The notes below the pieces were generated by a model, which had not been told where the DNA came from, did no database searches, and saw nothing but the letters and a program-made list of their open reading frames with translations. Of a stretch of DNA of 64,000 bases, positions 1 through 12,459 are shown in pieces. A program made the position numbers and the translations under genes. The first letter of the stretch is position 1. Every line of letters starts with the position of its first letter. Source of the DNA: Camelus bactrianus (Eukaryota; Chordata; Mammalia; Artiodactyla; Camelidae); NCBI RefSeq assembly GCF_048773025.1, contig NC_133569.1, forward strand, positions 434,001-498,000. The letters are read 5' to 3'.

Positions 1-2199
1 CCGTACTTCACCTAGCTTGTTGGGAACACAAAAATTCTTTTCAGTTGCAAACTACACTCCATACATATATATGGGGAAGTCCTAGCTCCAACTGTGTTTT
101 ACACAGAAAACTGCAGGAACTTCAAACTGGCAGTAGGAAATAGATTGAAAAACCAGAGTAATAGTTTCACTTGCAACCCGTTCCTTTTGTGCTAGATGAA
201 AGAACGTCTCTCCACATGCTCAGTTCTGAGAGATAAGTGTGTGTGAAAGCCGTCCTTCTCCTAGCTTGTTGGGAAGACAAAGATTATTTTAGTTGCAAAC
301 TACAATGCTTACATATATGGGGAGATATAAGCTCCAACTCGGTTTTACAGTGAAAACTGCAGGAACTTCAAACCGGCACTAGGAAACAGACCGAGAACCA
401 GAGTAAAGGTTTCTCCTGCAAAACGTTCCATTTTGTGCTAGATGAACGAACGTCTCTCCACAAGCTCAGTTCTGAGAAAGAAGTGTGTGTGAAAGCCGTA
501 CTTCACCTAGCTTTTTGGTAATACAACTTTTCATTTCAGTTGCAAACTACAATTCATACATGTAAATGGGGAGGTACAAGCTCCAACTCGGTTTTACAGT
601 GAAAAATGCAGGAACATAATACCAGCACTAGGAAACAGACTGAGAAACCAGAGAAACAGTTTCCCCTGCAACCCTTTCCCTTTGTGCTAGATGAACGAAC
701 GTCTCTCCACATGCTCAATTCTGAGAGATAAATGTGTGCAAATGCCGTCCTTCACCTAGCATGTTGGGAACAAAATGTTTCTTTCAGTTGCAAACTACAA
801 TGCATATATATATGGGGAGGTATAAGCTCCAAATCGGGTTTACAGTGAAAATTTAGGAACTTCAAACCGACACTAGGAAACAGACTGAGAAACCAAAAAA
901 ACAGTTTCACCTGCAACCCGTTCCCTTTGTGCTATATGAACGATCGTCTCTCCACATGCTCAGTTCTGAGAGAATAGTGTGTGTAAAAGCCGTCCTTCAC
1001 CTTGATTGTTGGGAACACAAATTATCTTTTCAGTTGCAAACTACACTTCATACATATAAATGGGGAGGTACTATCTCCAACTCCATTTTACAGTGAAAAA
1101 TGCAGGAACTTCATACCGGCACTATGAAACACACTGAGAACACAGATATCAAGTTTCACCTGCAACCCGTTCGTTTGTGCTACATGAACGAACATCTCTC
1201 CACATGCTCAGTTTTGAGAGATAACTGTGTGTGAAAGCCGTCCTTCAAAAATCTTGTTGGGAACACAAATTTTCTTTTCAGTTGCAAACTACACTCCATA
1301 CATATATATGGGGAGGTACTAGCTCAAATCGGTTTTACAGTGAAAATTGCAGGAACTTCAAACCGGCACTAGGAAACGGATTGAGAATGCTTAGTAAAAT
1401 TTCCATTTCAAAACTTTCCCTTAGAGCTTGATGAACGAACGTCTCTCCACAAGCTCAGTTCTGAGATATAAGTGTGTGTGAAAGCCGTCCTTCAGCTAGC
1501 TTGTTGGGAAAACAAGGTTTGTTTTCAGTTTCAATCTACAATTCATACATATATATGGGGAGGTACTAGCTCATATAGATTTTACAGAGAAAACTGCAGG
1601 AACTTCAGTAAGGCACTAGGAAACACTCTCAGAATCCAGAGTAAAAATTTCTCCTGTAAACCGTTTCCTTTGTCCTAGGTGAAAGAACTTCTCTCCACAT
1701 GCTCAATTCTGAGAGTTAAGTGTGTTTGAAAGCCGTCCTTCACCTAACTTGTTGGGAACACAAAGTTTCTTTTCAGTTGCAATCTACAATCCATACATAT
1801 ATATGGGGAGGTACTCGCTCCAACACGGTTTTACAGAGAAAACTGCAGGAAATTCAAACCGGCACAAGGAAACATACTCAGAACCCAGAGAAACAGTTTC
1901 TCCTGTAAAATCTTCCCTTTATGCTAGGTGAACGAACGTCTCTCCACATGCTCAGTTCTGAGAGATAAGTGTGTGTGGAAGCCATCCTTCACTTAGGTTG
2001 TTGGGAACACAAAGTTTCTTCTCATTTGCAACCTACAATCCATACATATATATGGGGAGGTCCTAGCTCCAACTCGGTTTTACAGATAAAACTGCAGGAA
2101 CATCCAACTGACACTAGGAAACACACTGAGAAATCAGGGTTAAAAGTTCCCCTGCAACCAGTTCCCTTTGTGCGAGATGAATGTACGTTCCTCCAGATG

Positions 2200-2211
2200 C
2201 TCAGATCTGAG
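2200..2211. other. 12-bp perfect palindrome CTCAGATCTGAG (variant of the common dyad)
   Basis: In a subset of monomers the two central bases of CTCAGTTCTGAG become AT, giving a perfect palindrome that contains a BglII recognition sequence. Further copies are seen near 3,930, 4,175, 8,890, 12,605, 13,110, 16,816, 17,320, 52,017, 54,243 and 56,970. It tends to mark monomers of the catatataag lineage or their neighbours. Confidence 0.85.
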
Positions 2212-4677
2212 AGATAAGTGTGTGTGAAAGCCGTCCTTCACCTAGCTTGTTGGGAACACAAAGATTCTATTCAGTTTCCAACCACAAACCATATATATAT
2301 AAAGGGGAGGTACTAGCTCCAACTCGGGTTTACAGTGAAAACTGCAGGTACTTCAAACCGGCAGTAGGAAACAAAATGAGAACCCGGAGAATAGTTTCTC
2401 CTGCAACGCATTCCCTTTGAGCTAAATGAATGAACGTCTCTGCACATGCTCAGTTCTGAGAAGTAAGTGTGTGTGAAAGGCGTCCTTCACCTAGCTTGTC
2501 GGGAACACAAAGTTCCTTTTCAGTTGCAAACTACACTGCATACATATATGGGGAGGTATAATCTCCAACACGGTTTTACAGTGAAAATGCAGGAACTTCA
2601 AACCGGCACTAGGAAACTGACTGGGAAACCAGAGAACAAGTTTCCCCTGCAATCCATTTCCTTTGTGCTAGATGAACGAACGTCTCTCCACATGCTCAGT
2701 TCTGAGAGAACAGTGTGTGTGAAAGCCGCCTTCACCTAGCTTGTTGGGAACACATAGTTACTTTCCAGTTGCAAACTACACTCCATAAATATATATGGTG
2801 AGGTACTAGATCCAACTCGGTTTTATAGTGAAAACTGCAGGAACTTCAAACTGGCACTAGGAAACAGACTGAGAAACCAGAGTAAAAGTTTCTCTTGCAA
2901 CCCATTCTCTTTGCGTGAGGTGAACGAAAGTCTCTCGACATGCTTTGTTCTGAGAGATAAGTGTGAGTGAAAGCCGTCCTTCACCTAGCTTGCTGGGAAC
3001 ACAAAGTTTCTTTTCAGTAACAAAATACACTCCATACATATACATGCGGAGGTACTAGCTCAAATCGGTTTTACAGTGAAAAAAGCAGGAATGTCTATCC
3101 GGCACTAGGAAACAGACTGAGAATGCTGAGTAAAATTTTCCCTTCAACCCGTTCCCTTTGTGTTAGATGAACGAACGTCTATCCACATGATCAGTTCTGA
3201 GAGATAAGTGTGTGTGAAAGCAGTCAATAACCAACTTTGTTGGGAACACAAAGTTTCCTTTAATTTGCAAACTACACTCCATAAATATATGGGCGTGTGT
3301 AAGCTCCAACTCGGTTTTACAGTGAAAACTGCAGGAACTTCAAACCGGCACTAGGAAACAGATTGAAAACCAGAGTAAAAGTTTCCCTGGAAACCATTCC
3401 CTTTGTGTTAGGTGAACGAACGTCTCTCCACATGCTCAGTTCTGAGAGATAAGTGTGTGTGAAAGCCGTCCTTCACCTCTCTTGTTGGGAACACAAAGAT
3501 TCTTCTCAGCTGCCAACAACACTCCATATATATATATGGGTAGGTACTAGCTCCAACACTGTTTTACAGAGAAAACTGCAGGAACTTCCATCCGACACTA
3601 GGAAACACACTGAGAAACCAGAGTAAAATATTCCACTGATACCCTTTCCCATTGTGCTAGATGAACGAACGTCTCTCCACATGCTCAGGTCTGAGAGATA
3701 AGTGTGTGTGAAAGCCGTCCTTCACCTAGCTGTTTGGGAACACAAAGATTGTTCTCAATTGCAAACCTCACTCCATACATATATATGGGTAGGTACTAGC
3801 TCCAACTCGGTTTTACAGAGGAAACTGCAGGAACTTCCAACTGACACTAGGAAACACACTGAGAAACCAGAGTAAAATGTTCCCCTGCAACACGTTCCCT
3901 TTGTGCTAGATGAATGAACATCTCTCCAGATGCTCAGATCTGAGAGATATGTGTGTGTGAAAGCCGTCCTTCACCTAGCTTGTTGGGAACACAAAGATTC
4001 TATTCAGTTGCAAACCAAAAGCCATGCATATATAAGGGGAGGTACTAGCTCCAACTCGGGTTTACAGTGAAAACTGCAGGTACTTCAAACCGGCACTAGG
4101 AAATAAATTGAGAAACCAGAGAATAGTTTCTCATGCAACGCATTCCCTTTGTCCTAAATGAATGATCGTCTATAAAGATGCTCAGATCTGAGAGATAAGT
4201 GTGTGTGAATGCCGTCCTTCACCTAGCTTTTTGGGAACATAAAGATTCTTCCCATTTGCAAACTACAATCCTTACAAATTTATGGGCAGGTACAAGCTCC
4301 AACTCGGTTTTACAGAGAAAACTGCAGGAACTTCCAACCGACACTAGGAAACACACTGAGAATCCAGAGTAAAATGTTCCACTGCAACCTTTTACATTTC
4401 TGCTAGATGAATGACCGTCTCTTCACATGCTCAGATCTGAGAGATAAGTGTGTGTGAAGGCCTTTCTTCACCTAGCTTGTGGATAACAAAAAGATTCTAT
4501 TCATTTGCAAACCACAATCCATACATATATAAGGGTAGGTACAAGCTCCAACTCAGTTTTACTGTGAAAACTTCAGAAACTTCAATACGGCACTAGGAAA
4601 CAGAATGAGAAAGCTTAGTTAAATTTCTCCTGCAACCCGTTCCCTTTGTGCTAGATGAACGAACTTCTCTCCACATG

Positions 4678-4689
4678 CTCAGTTCTGAG
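4678..4689. other. Short inverted repeat CTCAG-tt-CTGAG present in most monomers
   Basis: Five-base arms around two bases, directly upstream of gagataagtg. It is one of the most constant parts of the monomer across the window. An outer pair (tctctc upstream, gagaga downstream) can compete with it. Dyad symmetry is seen directly; any protein binding or cruciform role is inference. Confidence 0.8.
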
Positions 4690-4803
4690 AGATAAGTGGG
4701 TGTGAATGCCGTCCTTCACCTAGCTTGTTGGGAACACAAAGTTTCTTTTCAGTTGAAAATTACACTCCATACATATATATGGGGAGGTACTAGCTCCAAC
4801 TCG

Positions 4804-4821
4804 GTTTTACAGTGAAAACTG
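4804..4821. other. Overlapping dyads GTTTT/AAAAC and CAGT-gaaa-ACTG
   Basis: CAGT (4810-4813), loop GAAA (4814-4817) and ACTG (4818-4821) form a four-base-pair hairpin whose loop, if transcribed, fits the GNRA tetraloop pattern. GTTTT (4804-4808) can alternatively pair with AAAAC (4815-4819). The element recurs nearly unchanged in most monomers; c-type monomers alter it (gtttcatagtgaaaac). Confidence 0.7.
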
Positions 4822-5509
4822 CAGGAACTTCAAACCGGCACTAGGAAACAGACTCAGAACCCAGAGAAAAAGCTTCTCCTGCAACCCAATCCGTTTCTGC
4901 TAGGTGAATGAATGTCACTCCGCATGCTCAGTTCTGAGAGATAATTGTGTGTGAAAGCCGTCCTTCACCTAGCTTGTTGAGAGCACAAAGTTTCTTTTCA
5001 GTTGCTAACTACACTCCATTCATATGTATTGGGGAGGTACTAGTTCATATCTGTTTTACAGTGAAAACTGTAAGAACTTCAAAACGGCACTAGGAAACGT
5101 ACTGAGAAAGCTGAGTATAATTTCCCCTTCCACCCGTTCCCTTTGTGCTAGATGAACAAACGTCTCCTCACATGCTCACTTCTAAGAGGTAAGTGTGTGT
5201 GAAATCCGTCCTTAACCTAGCTTGTTGGGAAAACAAAGAATCTTTCAGTTGCACACTACACTGCATACATATATAGGGAGGTATAATCTCCAAGTCGGTT
5301 TTACAGTGAAAACTAAAGGAACTTCAAACCGGCACTAGGAAACTGACTGAGATACCAGAGAACAAGTTTCCCCTTCAACCTGTTCACTTTGTGCTACATG
5401 AACGAACGTCTCTTCACATGCTCAGTTCTGAGATATAAGTGTGTGTAAAAGCCAATCTTCACCTAGACTGTTGAGAACGCAAAGTTCCTTTTCAGTTGCA
5501 AACTACAAT

Positions 5510-5525
5510 CCATATATATATATGG
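5510..5525. other. 16-bp perfect palindrome, alternating AT core
   Basis: CC, six AT dinucleotides, then GG: a perfect palindrome in the AT-rich segment of this monomer. The common form of the segment (ccatacatatatatgg) is one base away from it. Similar perfect or near-perfect versions occur near 6,010, 7,740 and 10,218. Confidence 0.8.
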
Positions 5526-8500
5526 TGTGGTACTAGCTCCAACTCGGTTTTATAGTGAAAACTGCAGGAACTTCAAACTGGCACTAGGAAACAGCCTGAG
5601 AAACCAGAGAAAAAGTTTCACCTGCAACACATTCCCTTTGTGCTAGATGAACGAAATTCTCTCCACATGCTCAGTTCTGAGAGATATGTGTGTGTGAAAG
5701 CCGTCCTTCACCTAGCTTGTTGGGAATACAAAGATTCTTTTCAGTTGCTAATTACACTCCATACATATATACGGGGAGGTACAAGCTCCAACTTGGTTTT
5801 ACAGTGAAAACAGCAGGAACGTCAAACCGGCACTAGGAAACATACTCAGAACCCAGAAAAAAAGCTTCCCCTGCTACCCAATCCGTTTGTACTAGGTGAA
5901 TGAACGTCACCCCGCATGCTCAGTTCTGAGAGATAAGTGTGTGTGAAAGCCATTCTTCACCTAGATTGTTGAGAATGCAAAGTTTCTTTTCAGTTGCAAA
6001 CTACACTCCATATATATATATGGTGTGGTACTAGCTCCAACTCGGTTTTATAGTGAAAACTGCAGGAACTTCAAACTGGCAATAGGAAACAGACTGAGAA
6101 CCCAGAGTAAAAGTTTCTCCTGCAACCCGTTCCCTTTGCGCTAGGTGAATGAAAGTCTCTCGACATGCTCAGTTCTGAGAAATAAGTGTGAGTGAAAGCC
6201 GTCCTTCACCTAGCTTGCTGGGAACACAAAGTTTTTTTTCAGTTGCAAATTACACTCCATACATATACATGCGTAGGTACAATCTCAAATCGGTTTTACA
6301 GTGAAAAAAGCAGGAATTTCAATCAGGCACTAGGAAACAGACTGAGAATGCTGAGTAAAATTTTCCCATCAATCCGTTCCCTTTGTGCTAAATGAACGAA
6401 CGTCTATCCACAAGCTCAGTTCTGAGAGATAAGTGTGTGTGAAAGCAGTCAATCACCAACCTTGTTGGGAACACAAAGTTTCTTTTAAGTTGCAAACTGC
6501 ACTCCATAAATATATGGGGGTGTGTTAGCTCCAACTCGGTTTTACAGTAAAAACTGCAGGAACTTCAAACCGGCACTAGGGAACAGATTGAAAACCAGAG
6601 TAAAAGTTTCCCTGCAAACCGTTCCCTTTGTGATAGGTGAACGAACGTCTCTCCACATGCTCAGGTGTGAGAGATAAGTGTGTGTGAAAGCCGTCCTTCA
6701 CCTATCTTGTTGGGAACACAAAGATTCTTCTCAGTTGCCAACAACACTCCATATATATACATGGGTAGGTACCAGATCCAACTCTGTTTTACAGAGAAAA
6801 CTGCAGGAAATTCCATCCGACACTAGGAAACACAGTGAGAAACCAGAGTAAAATGTTCCCCTGCCACCAGTTCCCTTTGTGCTAAATGAACGAACGTCTC
6901 TCCACATGCTCAGTTCTGAGAGATAAGTGTGTGTGAAAGCCGTCCTTCACATAGGTGGTTGGGAACACAAAGTTTCTTTTCAGTTGCTAACTACACTCCA
7001 TTCATATATATTGGGAGGTACTAGCTCAAATCGGTTTTACAGTGAAAACTGCAGGAAATTTAAACCGGCACTAGGAAACGGACTGAGAAAGCTGAGTAAA
7101 ATTTCCCCTTCCAACCGTTCCCTTTGTGCTAGATGAACGAACGTCTCTCCACATGCTCATTTCTAAGAGATAAGTGTGTCTGAAAGCCGTCATTCACCTA
7201 GCTTGTTGGGAACACAAAGATTCTTTCAGTTGCATTTTACACTGCATACATATATGGGGAGGTATAATCTCCAAATCGGTTTTACAGTGAAAACTGCAGG
7301 AACTTCAAACCGGCTCCAACAAACTGACTGAGAAACCAGAGTAACAGTTTCTCCTGCTACCCGTTCCCATTGTGCTAGATGAACGAACGTCTCTCCCCAT
7401 GCTCAGTTCTGAGATATATGTGTGTGTGAAAGCCGTACTTCACCTAGCTTGTTGGGAACCCAAAGTTTCTTTTCAGTTGCAAACTACACTCCATAAATAT
7501 ATATGGGGTAGTACCAGCTCTAAATCGTTTTTACAGTGAAAACTGCAGGAATTTTAAACCCGCACTATGAAACTGACTGAGAATCCAGAGAACAAGTTTC
7601 CCATCAAACCGTTCCCTTTGTGCTACATGAAAGAAAGTCTCTCCACATGCTCAGTTCTGAGAGGTAAATTTGTGTGAAAGCCATCCTTCTCCTAGCTTGT
7701 TGAGAACGCAAAGTTTCTTTTCAGTTGCAAACTACTCTCCATATATATATATGAGGTGGTACTAGCTCCAAATAGATTTTACAGTGAAACTGCAGGAACT
7801 TCAAAACGGAACTAAGAAAGAGACTGAGAAACCAGAGTAAAAGTTTCCCCTGAAACCGGTTTTCTTTGTGCTAAATGAACGAAAGTCTCTCCACATGCTC
7901 AGTTCTGAAAGATAAGTGTGGGTGAAAGCCGTCCTTAAACTAGCTTGTTGGAAACACAAAGTTTCTTTTCAGTTGCCAATTACAATCCATACATATATAT
8001 GGGGAAGTACTAGCTGCAACTCGGTTTTACAGTGAAAACTGCAGGAACTTCAATAAGGAACTAGGAAACAGACTGAGAAAGCTTAATAAAATTTCCCCTG
8101 CAAACCGTTACCTTTGGGCTAGATGAACGAACGTCTCTCCACATGCTCAGTTCTGAGAGATAAGTGTGTGTGAATGCCGTCCTTCACTTAGCTTGTTGGG
8201 AAACAGAGTTTCTTTCCAGTTGCATACTACACTCCATACATATATATGGGGAGGTAGTATCTCCAACTCGGTTTCATAGTGAAAACTGCAGGTACTTCAA
8301 ACTGGCACTAGGAAACAGACTGAGAACACAGAGTAAAAGTTTCTCCTGCAACCCGTTGCATTTGTGCTAGGTGAACGAAAGTCTCTCCACATGCTCAGTT
8401 CTGAGAGATAAGTGTGTGTGAAAGCTGTCCTTCACCTAGCTTGCTGGAAACACAAAGTTCTTTTTAGTTGTAAAATACACTCAATATATATACATGCGGA

Positions 8501-10650
8501 TGTACTAGCTCAAATCAGTTTTATACTGAAAATAGCAGGAATTTCAATCTGGCACTAGGAAACAGACTGAGAATGCTGAGTAAAATTTTCCCTTAAACCC
8601 GTTCCCTTTGTGCTAGATGAACGAACGTCTCTCCACATGCTCAGTTCTGAGAGATAAGTGTGTGTGAAAGCCGTCCTTCACCTAGCTTGTTGGGAACACA
8701 AAGATTCTTCTAAATTGCAAACCTCACTCCATACATATATAAGGGTCGGTACTAGCTCCAACACGGTTTTACAGAGAAAACTGCAGGAACTTCCAACTGA
8801 CACTAGGAAACACACTGAGAAACCAGAGTAAAATGTTCCCCTGCAAACCGTTCCCTTTGTGCTAGATGAATGAACTTTCCTCCAGATGCTCAGATCTGAG
8901 AGATGTGTGTGTGAATGCCGTCCTTCACCTAGCTTGTTGGGAACACAAAGATTCTATTCAGTTTCAAACCACAAACCATACATATATAAGGGGAGGTACT
9001 AGCTTCAACTCGGGTTTACAGTGAAAACTGCAGGTAGTTCAAACCGGCAGTAGGAAACAAAATGAAAATCCAGAAAATAGTTTCTCCTGCAACGCATTCC
9101 CTTTGTGATAAATGAATGAACGTCTCTGCACATGCTCACTTCTGAGAAGTAAGTGTCTGTGAAAGGCGTCCTTCAACTAGCTTGTCGGGAACCCAAATTT
9201 TCTTTTCAGTTGCCAACTACACTCCATACATATATATGGGGAGGTACTAGCTCATTTCGGTTTTACAGTGAAATCTGCAGGAACTTCAATACGGCACTAG
9301 GAAACAGAATGAGAAAACTTAGTTAAATTTCCCCTGCCACCCGTTCCCTTTGTTCTAGATGAACGAAATTCTCTCCACATGATCAGTTCTGAGAGATAAG
9401 TGGGTGTGAAAGCCGTCCTTCATCTAGCTTGTTGGGAACACAAAGTTTTTTTTAAGTTGCAAATTACACTCCATACATATATATATGGGGAGGTACTAGC
9501 TCCAACTCGGTTTTACAGTGAAAACTGCAGGAACTTCAAACCGGCACTAGGAAACAGACTCAGAACCCAGAGTAAAAGCTTCTCCTGCAACCCAATCCGT
9601 TTGTGCTAGGTGAATGAACGTCACTCCGCATGCTCAGTCCTGAGAGAGAAGTGTGTGTGAAAGCCGTCCTTCACCTACCTTGTTGAGAACACAAAGTTTC
9701 TTTTCAGTTGCTAAATACACTCCATTCATATATATTGGGGAGGTACAAGCTCAAATCCGTTTTACAGTGAAAATTGAAAGAACTTCAAACCGGCACTAGG
9801 GAACGGACTGAGAAAGCTGAGTATAATTTCCACTTCCACCCGTTCCCTTTGTGCTAGATGAACGAACGTCTCTCCACATGCTCACTTCTAAGAGATAAGT
9901 GTGTGTGAAATCCGTCCTTCACATAGCTTGTTGGGAACACAAAGATTCATTCAGTTGCACACTACACTGCATACATATATAGGGAGGTATAATCTCCAAG
10001 TCGGTTTTACAGTGAAAACTACAGGAACTTCAAACCGGCACTAGGAAACTGACTGAGAAACCAGAGAACAAGTTTCCCCTTCAACCCGTTCCCTTTGTGC
10101 TACATGAATGAACGTCTCTCCACATGCTCAGTTCTGAGATATAAGTGTGTGTGAAAGCCAATCTTCACCTAGATTGTTGAGAACGCAAAGTTTCTTTTCA
10201 GTTGCAAACTACACTCCATATATATATATGGTGTGGTATTAGCTCCAACTCGGTTTTATAGTGAAAACTGCAGGAACTTCAAACTGGCAATAGGAAACAG
10301 ACTGAGAAACCAGAGTAAAAGTTTCTCCAGCAACCCGTTCCTTTTGCGCTAGGTGAACGAAAGTCTCTCGACATGCTCAGTTCTGAGAGATAAGTGTGAG
10401 TGAAAGCCGTCCTTCACCTAGCTTGCTGGGAACACAAAGTTTCTTTTCAGTTGCAAAATACAGTCCATACATATACATGCGGAATTACAAGCTCAAATCG
10501 GTTTTACAGTGAAAAAAGTAGGAATTTCATTCCGGCACTAGGAAACAGAATGAGAATGCTGAGTAAAATTTTCCCTTCAACCCGTTCCCTTTGTGCTAGA
10601 TGAACGAACGTCTCTCCACATGCTCAGTTCTGAGAGATAAGTGTGTGTGA

Positions 10651-11144
10651 AAGCAGTCAATCATCAACATTTTTGGGAACACAAAGTTTCTTTTAAGTTG
10701 CAAAATACACTCTATAATTATATGGGGGTGTGTAAGCTCCAACTCGGTTTGACAGTGAAAACTGCAGGAACTTCAAACCGGCACTAGGAAACAGATTGAG
10801 AAACCAGAGTAAAAGTTTCCCTGAAAAACACTTCCCTTTGTGCTAGGTGAACGAACGTCTCTCCACATGCTCTGTTCTGAGAGATAAGTGTGTGTGAAAG
10901 CAGTCAATCATCAACATTGTTGGGAACACAAAGTTTCTTTTAAGTTGCAAGCTACACTCTATAATTATATGGGGGTGTGTAAGCTCCAACTCGGTTTTAC
11001 AGTGAAAACTGCAGGAACTTCAAACCGGCACTAGGAAACAGATTGAGAAACCAGAGTAAAAGTTTCCCTGAAAAACTCTTCCCTTTGTGCTAGGTGAACG
11101 AACGTCTCTCCACATGCTCTGTTCTGAGAGATATGTGTGTGTGA
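10651..11144 (+). repeat. Single-monomer tandem duplication (2 x 247 bp)
   Basis: The monomer beginning aagcagtcaatcatcaac at 10,651 is repeated at 10,898 with only a handful of differences (for example catttttggg against cattgttggg, caaaatac against caagctac). Both share the unusual tataattatatgggggtg. Adjacent monomers elsewhere differ far more, so this is a recent one-unit duplication. Its second copy is the first monomer of the 17-mer unit. Confidence 0.85.
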
Positions 11145-12451
11145 AAGTCGTTTTCACCTATCTTGTTGGGAACACAAAGATTCTTCTCAGTTGCAAACTA
11201 CACTCTATATATATATATGGGTAGGTACCAGCTCCAACACTATTTTTCAGTGAAAACTGCAGGAACTTCAAAACGGCACTAGGAAAAAGCCTCAGAAAAA
11301 AGTTAAAAAGTTTCTCCTGCAACCCGTTCATTTTGTGCTAGGTGAACGAAATTCTCTCCACATGCTCAGTTCTGAGAGATGTGTGTGTGAAAGCAGTCAT
11401 TCACCTAGCTTGTTGGGAACACAAAGTTTCTTTTTAGTTGCAAAATAAACTCCATACATATACATGCGGAGATACTAGCTCAAATCGGTTTTACACTGAA
11501 AATAGCAGGAACTTCAAACCGACACTAGGAAACAGATTGAGAATCCACAGTAAAATTTTTCCTTAAAACCGTTCCATTTGTGCTAGATGAACGAACGTCT
11601 ATCCACATGCTCAGTTCTGAGAGATAAGTGGGAGTGAAAGCCGTACTTCACCAAGCTTGTTGGGAACACAAAATTTCTTTTAAGTTGCAAACTACACTCC
11701 ATACATATATATGGGGAGGTACAGGCTCCAACCCTGTTTTACACTGAAAACTGCAGGAAATTCAAACCGGCACTAGGAAACAGTCTCAGAACCAAGAGTA
11801 AACGTTTCTCCTGTAAACCGTCCCTTTTTCCTAGGTGAACGAACGTCTCTCCACATGCTCAGATCTGAGAGATAAGTTTGTGTGTAAGCCGTTCTTCACC
11901 TAGCTTGTTGGGAACACATAAATTCTTTTCAGTAGCAAACTACACTCCATACATATATATGGGGATGTCCTAGCTCCAACTGTGTTTTACACAGAAAACT
12001 GCAGGAACTTCAAACTGGCACTAGGAAATAGATTGAAAAACCAGAGTGATAGTTTCCCTTGCAACCCGTTCCATTTGTGCTAGATGAAAGAACGTCTCCC
12101 CACATGCTCAGTTCTGAGAGATAAGTGTGTGTGATAGCCGACCTTAAACTAGCTTGTAGGGAACACAAAGATTCTTTTCATTTGCAAACTACACTGCATA
12201 GATATATATGTGGAAGTACTAGCTCCAACTCAGTTTTACAGTGAAAACTGCAGGAACTTGAAACCAGCACTATGAAAAAAACTCAGAACCCAGAGAAACA
12301 GTTTACCCTGCTAAACTTTCCCTTTGTGCTAGATTAACGAACGTCTCTCCACATGCTTAGCTCTGAGAGATAAGTGTGTGTGAAAGCCGCACTTCACCTA
12401 GCTTGTTGGGAACACAAAGTTTCTATTCAGTTGCAAACCACTATCCATACA

Positions 12452-12459
12452 TATATAAG
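12452..12459 (+). promoter_or_regulatory. TATA-box-like TATATAAG in one monomer lineage
   Basis: In this lineage the usual catatatatgggg becomes catatataagggg, which matches the TATA-box consensus TATAWAAG. The same form recurs near 4,526, 8,736, 8,983, 16,663, 43,681, 50,378, 52,112, 54,338, 57,061, 59,532, 61,509 and 62,998. The match is real, but AT-rich satellites produce such matches by chance and no transcript is shown, so promoter activity is only a possibility. Confidence 0.3.

Larger units (their letters stand above)
4651..4899 (+). repeat. Reference monomer (249 bp), close to the array consensus
   Basis: Chosen as a typical copy to define phase. In order: ctag start; CTCAG-tt-CTGAG inverted repeat at 4678-4689; the gtgtgaa(a)gccg segment; gttgggaacacaaag; a pyrimidine-rich run ending in CAG at 4741-4752; an alternating AT palindrome at 4772-4781; a gttttacagtgaaaactg dyad at 4804-4821; gcaggaacttcaaaccggcac; and a second pyrimidine run ctcctgcaaccc before the next monomer. 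Its 3' part has the ccaatccg variant also seen near 5,875 and 9,590. Confidence 0.95.
1..10650 (+). repeat. Sub-array A: diverged monomers with faded higher-order structure
   Basis: About 43 monomers without a clean recent tandem unit, but with clear distant relatives. The gcagtcaat-type monomer recurs at 3,221, 6,446 and 10,654 (steps 3,225 = 13 monomers and 4,208 = 17). The caacccaatccg variant at 4,882 recurs at 9,588, and cagttgcacac at 5,245 recurs at 9,952 (about 19 monomers). The caaacctcac monomer near 3,747 recurs near 8,703 (20 monomers), and gagaagtaag at 2,458 recurs at 9,144 (27 monomers). Each pair differs at many positions, so these look like old, eroded higher-order repeats. 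The window begins inside a monomer. Confidence 0.85.

Noticed and set aside
5510-5525. SRF-type CArG box
   Set aside because: The A/T core between CC and GG is 12 bases here (or is interrupted by C in the common form), not the required six.
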